Positions 62,501 to 64,000 of a stretch of 64,000 nucleotides of DNA are shown piece by piece. Every line of letters begins with the position of its first letter. Position 1 is the first letter of the stretch. The position numbers and the translations under genes were made by a program. The DNA comes from Sulfuricella denitrificans skB26. GTDB lineage: Bacteria > Pseudomonadota > Gammaproteobacteria > Burkholderiales > Sulfuricellaceae. The stretch is from assembly GCF_000297055.2 (NCBI RefSeq), contig NC_022357.1:62001-126000 (forward strand), written 5' to 3'. The notes under the pieces are model-generated. The model had not been told where the DNA came from and did not search any database. It worked only from the letters and a program-made list of their open reading frames with translations.

Positions 62501-63091
62501 ACCATTTATGGCCTTGGAGCTACTGTTGTAGGTGCGCTCCATTCGCAGCGGGTACAAATCAACTCCATTATAATCCAGCTCATGTTGGTGTTTATTACCT
62601 ACGCCAGTGTTTATAGGATTAGTGCCGTTGTCGTTGCATGAACCACCAGAGTTCTTTGGTATGGATGGGATATCGGGAGAGGGGGTGCAAGACAACGTGG
62701 AGAGAGGTCCGGTACTGCTTGAATATGGAGTGCCCTCATTGCGGGAGGGAGACTCAATCCAGGTTACTATACAACCTAGCCCACTTGGAATAGGGCGTAC
62801 TTCAGATGGCAATGGATAAAAACCACAACCCCAATGGCTGCCAGAGCCGGCTACACAATCGGATTCCAACTTGGCATAGTACGCGCCAGTAGCATCGCAA
62901 CTGGCGCTAAAAGTTTTGATTTGATCTGCTGTGCATAAGGTTTGAGCAAGTGCAGGAAGAGTTAGCAATAGTGGTAACGAAGCAAACAAAACTTGAGGTC
63001 TTGCAATAGCACACGCAACCCTAGCAATACAACTAATTGCTTTCACATCAAGAAGTAACCCGCGACCAAACGCCACATGTAAATCAACCAT
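59594..63091 (-). CDS. Large RHS-repeat protein with C-terminal dockerin-like domain
   Basis: About 1165 aa from ATG 63091; TTG 63109 and GTG 63046 are alternative starts. Signal peptide hydrophobic run ends LPALAQ. A DUF6531-like block follows (NPINTGVGNKHQHE, MERTYNSSSKAI), then about 20 YD repeats (residues ~350-1060). It lacks the usual RHS core; instead the last ~65 residues are two dockerin type I-like calcium repeats: DLNGDGIVDVADVALAERM and DGVIDAADVARIRRKALG. Dockerins bind cohesins, which suggests docking to another surface protein. Confidence 0.87.
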   Translation of the reverse strand: MVDLHVAFGRGLLLDVKAISCIARVACAIARPQVLFASLPLLLTLPALAQTLCTADQIKTFSASCDATGAYYAKLESDCVAGSGSHWGCGFYPLPSEVRPIPSGLGCIVTWIESPSRNEGTPYSSSTGPLSTLSCTPSPDIPSIPKNSGGSCNDNGTNPINTGVGNKHQHELDYNGVDLYPLRMERTYNSSSKAINGLGVGWKGGYGQTLNFMTSGSGAGSYSIVGLGRGDGKRYQFTQVGADAPWIGDADAAGTLGQLGVDITTGKPNGWRYLNEQGEVEIYDASGKLTSITNLTGQTQTLVYSCNVVSAACSVVTPSSVAPIGDLLLTVTSPTGRQLNFVYDGSARVSKMTVPAGGVYLYKYDESSSIVLSGQPLGNNLTSVTYPDGSIRQYWYNEQDKTGNTNQPHALTGITDKKASSDPGTRYASYWYDAQGRAVKEEHAPSLNQGIDRYQLTYNTNATGNPTNTIVTDALGTARTYNFTTVLGVVKSLGTNQPGGSGCAAAASGITYDPNGNVASRTDFNQHKTCSAYDALGRNLEIARAEGLESTTACPADVAAWAAWIPAANTAQRKITTTWHPTYRLPLVITEPGRTTTDAYDIPGSDFLLHTRSIKDTATNKTRTWTYTYTSATDNTLLNLLKSIDGPRTDIADTTTYTYYSADDSTLPIPKYRKGDLWKITNALGHITTITAYDGNGRPITIIDPNTVTTTLAFTRGWLKTRTVGTKTTTYDYDAVGQLIKVTLADTSHIDYTYDAAHRLTDISDTQLNRIHYTLDAIGNRTKEEIFDANNVLSTTKSHSFDALSRLMTDVITYNQGATSTTLYTYDAAGNMTTVVEGQGTSTPHTTTFNYDALNRLIYVGDALNQISNPTSYTYDGLDQLKSVTIPRRSVNPADITTAYTVNALGEATQQTSPDSGITNRTYDAAGNLKTATDARGITSNYTWDALNRLTSITYPATGENIAYIWDSSTGCNYGIGRLCRITDAEGSTTYSYDDQGSLTQQTRQIAGVNYTTGYGYDGANRLLTTTTPTGETQTLTRNPAGRINTIDTSNGIITTHLAKDIAYDGVGQVTAQTLGNGIKQSNSYDLAGLPSTRRYNAPDGDLNGDGIVDVADVALAERMALGLVTPTADQLVHGDVAPSGTPDGVIDAADVARIRRKALGLETF

Positions 63092-63208
63092 TCTCTTATT
63101 TCTCCCCAATTCCCCGTAATACCCAGGCTCAATTTTTGTTAGGGTGCCGTGTGTACTGGCTATTTAAGCCGGGACTTACGCCTTATGATGAAATTTTATT
63201 CCGCCAAA

Positions 63209-63239
63209 ATGTTGCAATGCCAATCTTGCATTGCAACAT
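63209..63239. repeat. Perfect 12-base inverted repeat upstream of the RHS gene
   Basis: ATGTTGCAATGC, 7-base loop, GCATTGCAACAT. About 120-150 bases before the RHS start. No T-run, so operator or RNA structure rather than a terminator. Confidence 0.8.
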
Positions 63240-63389
63240 GCCCCATATTCAATTTCTGCTCCAGAAATCAAAGTGAATAGGCTCCCCGATAGCCTAAAGC
63301 AATCCCCGTGTTGGTGGCGCCCCCGGTATTTGTGGTTTTGATTTAGGGTTGACTCAAAAAATATTAACACCTGCATATCCATTTTATAT

Positions 63390-63406
63390 ATAGGGGTTTC
63401 CCCTAT
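63390..63406. promoter_or_regulatory. ATAGGGG-TTT-CCCCTAT palindrome
   Basis: Perfect 7-base arms, in an AT-rich stretch about 300 bases before the RHS start. Shaped like a dimeric regulator site; regulator unknown. Confidence 0.5.
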
Positions 63407-63548
63407 TGTCTAAACTATTTTGGCGATACCCGATAAATAGCCAAATTCATGCACCGGTTTTACTATTCACCCGTTATCCGTAGCTGGATCAGCCTTTTTC
63501 GGAGGTGATCAAGGCAAGTCAATTCCCTTACTCAACTGCAACCCACCT

Positions 63549-63965
63549 TCATAAGGCATTCTTCCTGCTCTGGAGGGATGGGACGGGTGTTCCTTTTGCC
63601 CATAACCGTGAACGTGCAAGCCGCAGAATCTGCGCAACGCCGGCCGTATGGTTGCCACGAACTCGCTGCAGTACGTCTACGGCGACATTATTGGAACGAA
63701 ATATCAGGTAAGAAGGCAGTATGGTTGCAGTATTGATGAGTTGACTAGGGTCCCCCAAAGTGCGCAGGGTTGAACCACAGCAGGCGTCAAGGCGTGAGGG
63801 AATGAGGAATTGTCGTCCAGCTTTCTCAGAACCAAAAATCTGTAGCGGTGTTTCTTCTTTCGAGGCGTTGCCGGACTTCTCGTGGAACACCATAACCGAA
63901 CTATATAGCGTCTGATCTGGGCGGAGCGGAGAAATAAAAGACAAGGAGATTCGTCTAGTAGACAT
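63549..63965 (-). pseudogene. Truncated TniQ family gene
   Basis: 138 aa open frame with a strong AAGGAG ribosome site 6 bases before the ATG at 63965. The protein resembles TniQ N-termini: RPDQTLYSSVMVFHEKSGN, then LQIFGSEKAG, IPSRLDACC, LGDPSQLINTATILPSYLIF. It stops after about 125 recognisable residues, before the zinc-finger part, so it looks cut short. It points out of the RHS locus, opposite to the intact tniQ at 54.6 kb. Confidence 0.6.
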
Positions 63966-64000
63966 GGATAACTCCTTGCCTTGCAGAAAACTTCTTTGTC

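Larger units (their letters stand above)
63092..63548. other. Leader/intergenic region of the RHS operon
   Basis: 457 bases between the large RHS gene and the broken tniQ, on the minus strand upstream of the RHS operon. Holds two strong inverted repeats (listed separately) and a TAGGCT/AGCCTA stem near 63277-63296. No gene supported. Confidence 0.7.

Noticed and set aside
63505-63711. Plus-strand open frame at the right edge
   Set aside because: Opposite the TniQ-like frame, which has a strong ribosome site and family resemblance.

Overview
The window reads as chromosomal core DNA of a betaproteobacterium, most like the Nitrosomonadales/Gallionellales side. Evidence: the chain leuS-lptE-holA-proA-nadD-rsfS-rlmH-maf-rng, the block mreBCD-mrdA-rodA-rlpA-dacC-dat-ybeD-lipB-lipA, the metX-metW pair, the betaproteobacterial-type gshA followed by gshB, and a bacterial phosphoribulokinase that suggests CO2 fixation by the Calvin cycle. 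No rRNA, complete tRNA or CRISPR array was seen.

Layout. 0-2 kb: end of an acetyl-CoA hydrolase/GNAT fusion, a shared terminator and phosphoribulokinase. 2.2-11.7 kb: the leuS to rng gene chain. 11.7-15.9 kb: a probable c-di-GMP-I riboswitch leading a DUF1631 gene and a degenerate EAL/HDOD gene. 16-20 kb (minus strand): a PIN/Phd toxin-antitoxin pair with a palindromic operator, a coiled-coil protein, yggU, yggT, a frameshifted proC, yggS. 20-25 kb: pilT, pilU, an acyl-CoA ligase, hemJ, a TlpA-like thioredoxin. 25-34.5 kb: a frameshifted ybiT-type ABC-F gene, gshA-gshB-apbE, a small regulatory PTS (EIIA, HPr, EI), metX-metW. 34.6-43.7 kb: a SafE-like membrane protein, ampG, a hairpin-rich stretch, an orphan FRG-domain gene, exoA, pyrE, a DUF4124 gene, gatCAB. 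43.7-54.2 kb: the cell-shape operon through lipA. 54.2-64 kb: an accessory region with a zinc-ribbon gene, an intact tniQ, a decayed copy of a tniQ start, two RHS genes (one with a C-terminal dockerin-like segment), a lipoprotein, a Sel1-repeat protein, and at the right edge a broken tniQ N-terminus.

The most unusual signal is a set of about a dozen short elements built from tandem 7-base units, usually as two inverted arms 80-100 bp apart end to end. The main family uses GTGAGGG; others use CCTGAGT, GTCGTCA and a CGCAGAGG-like unit. They sit at gene junctions inside tight operons and once inside leuS. On one strand the GTGAGGG unit carries a Shine-Dalgarno-like GAGGG, a GTG start and an overlapping TGA stop, cycling through all three frames; on the other strand it is open in every frame and encodes L-T-P-H-P-S-P. 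These properties can be seen at work in the gshB/apbE, gatA, lipB and leuS genes. Two conserved genes (proC, ybiT) carry single-base frameshifts, which may be sequence errors.
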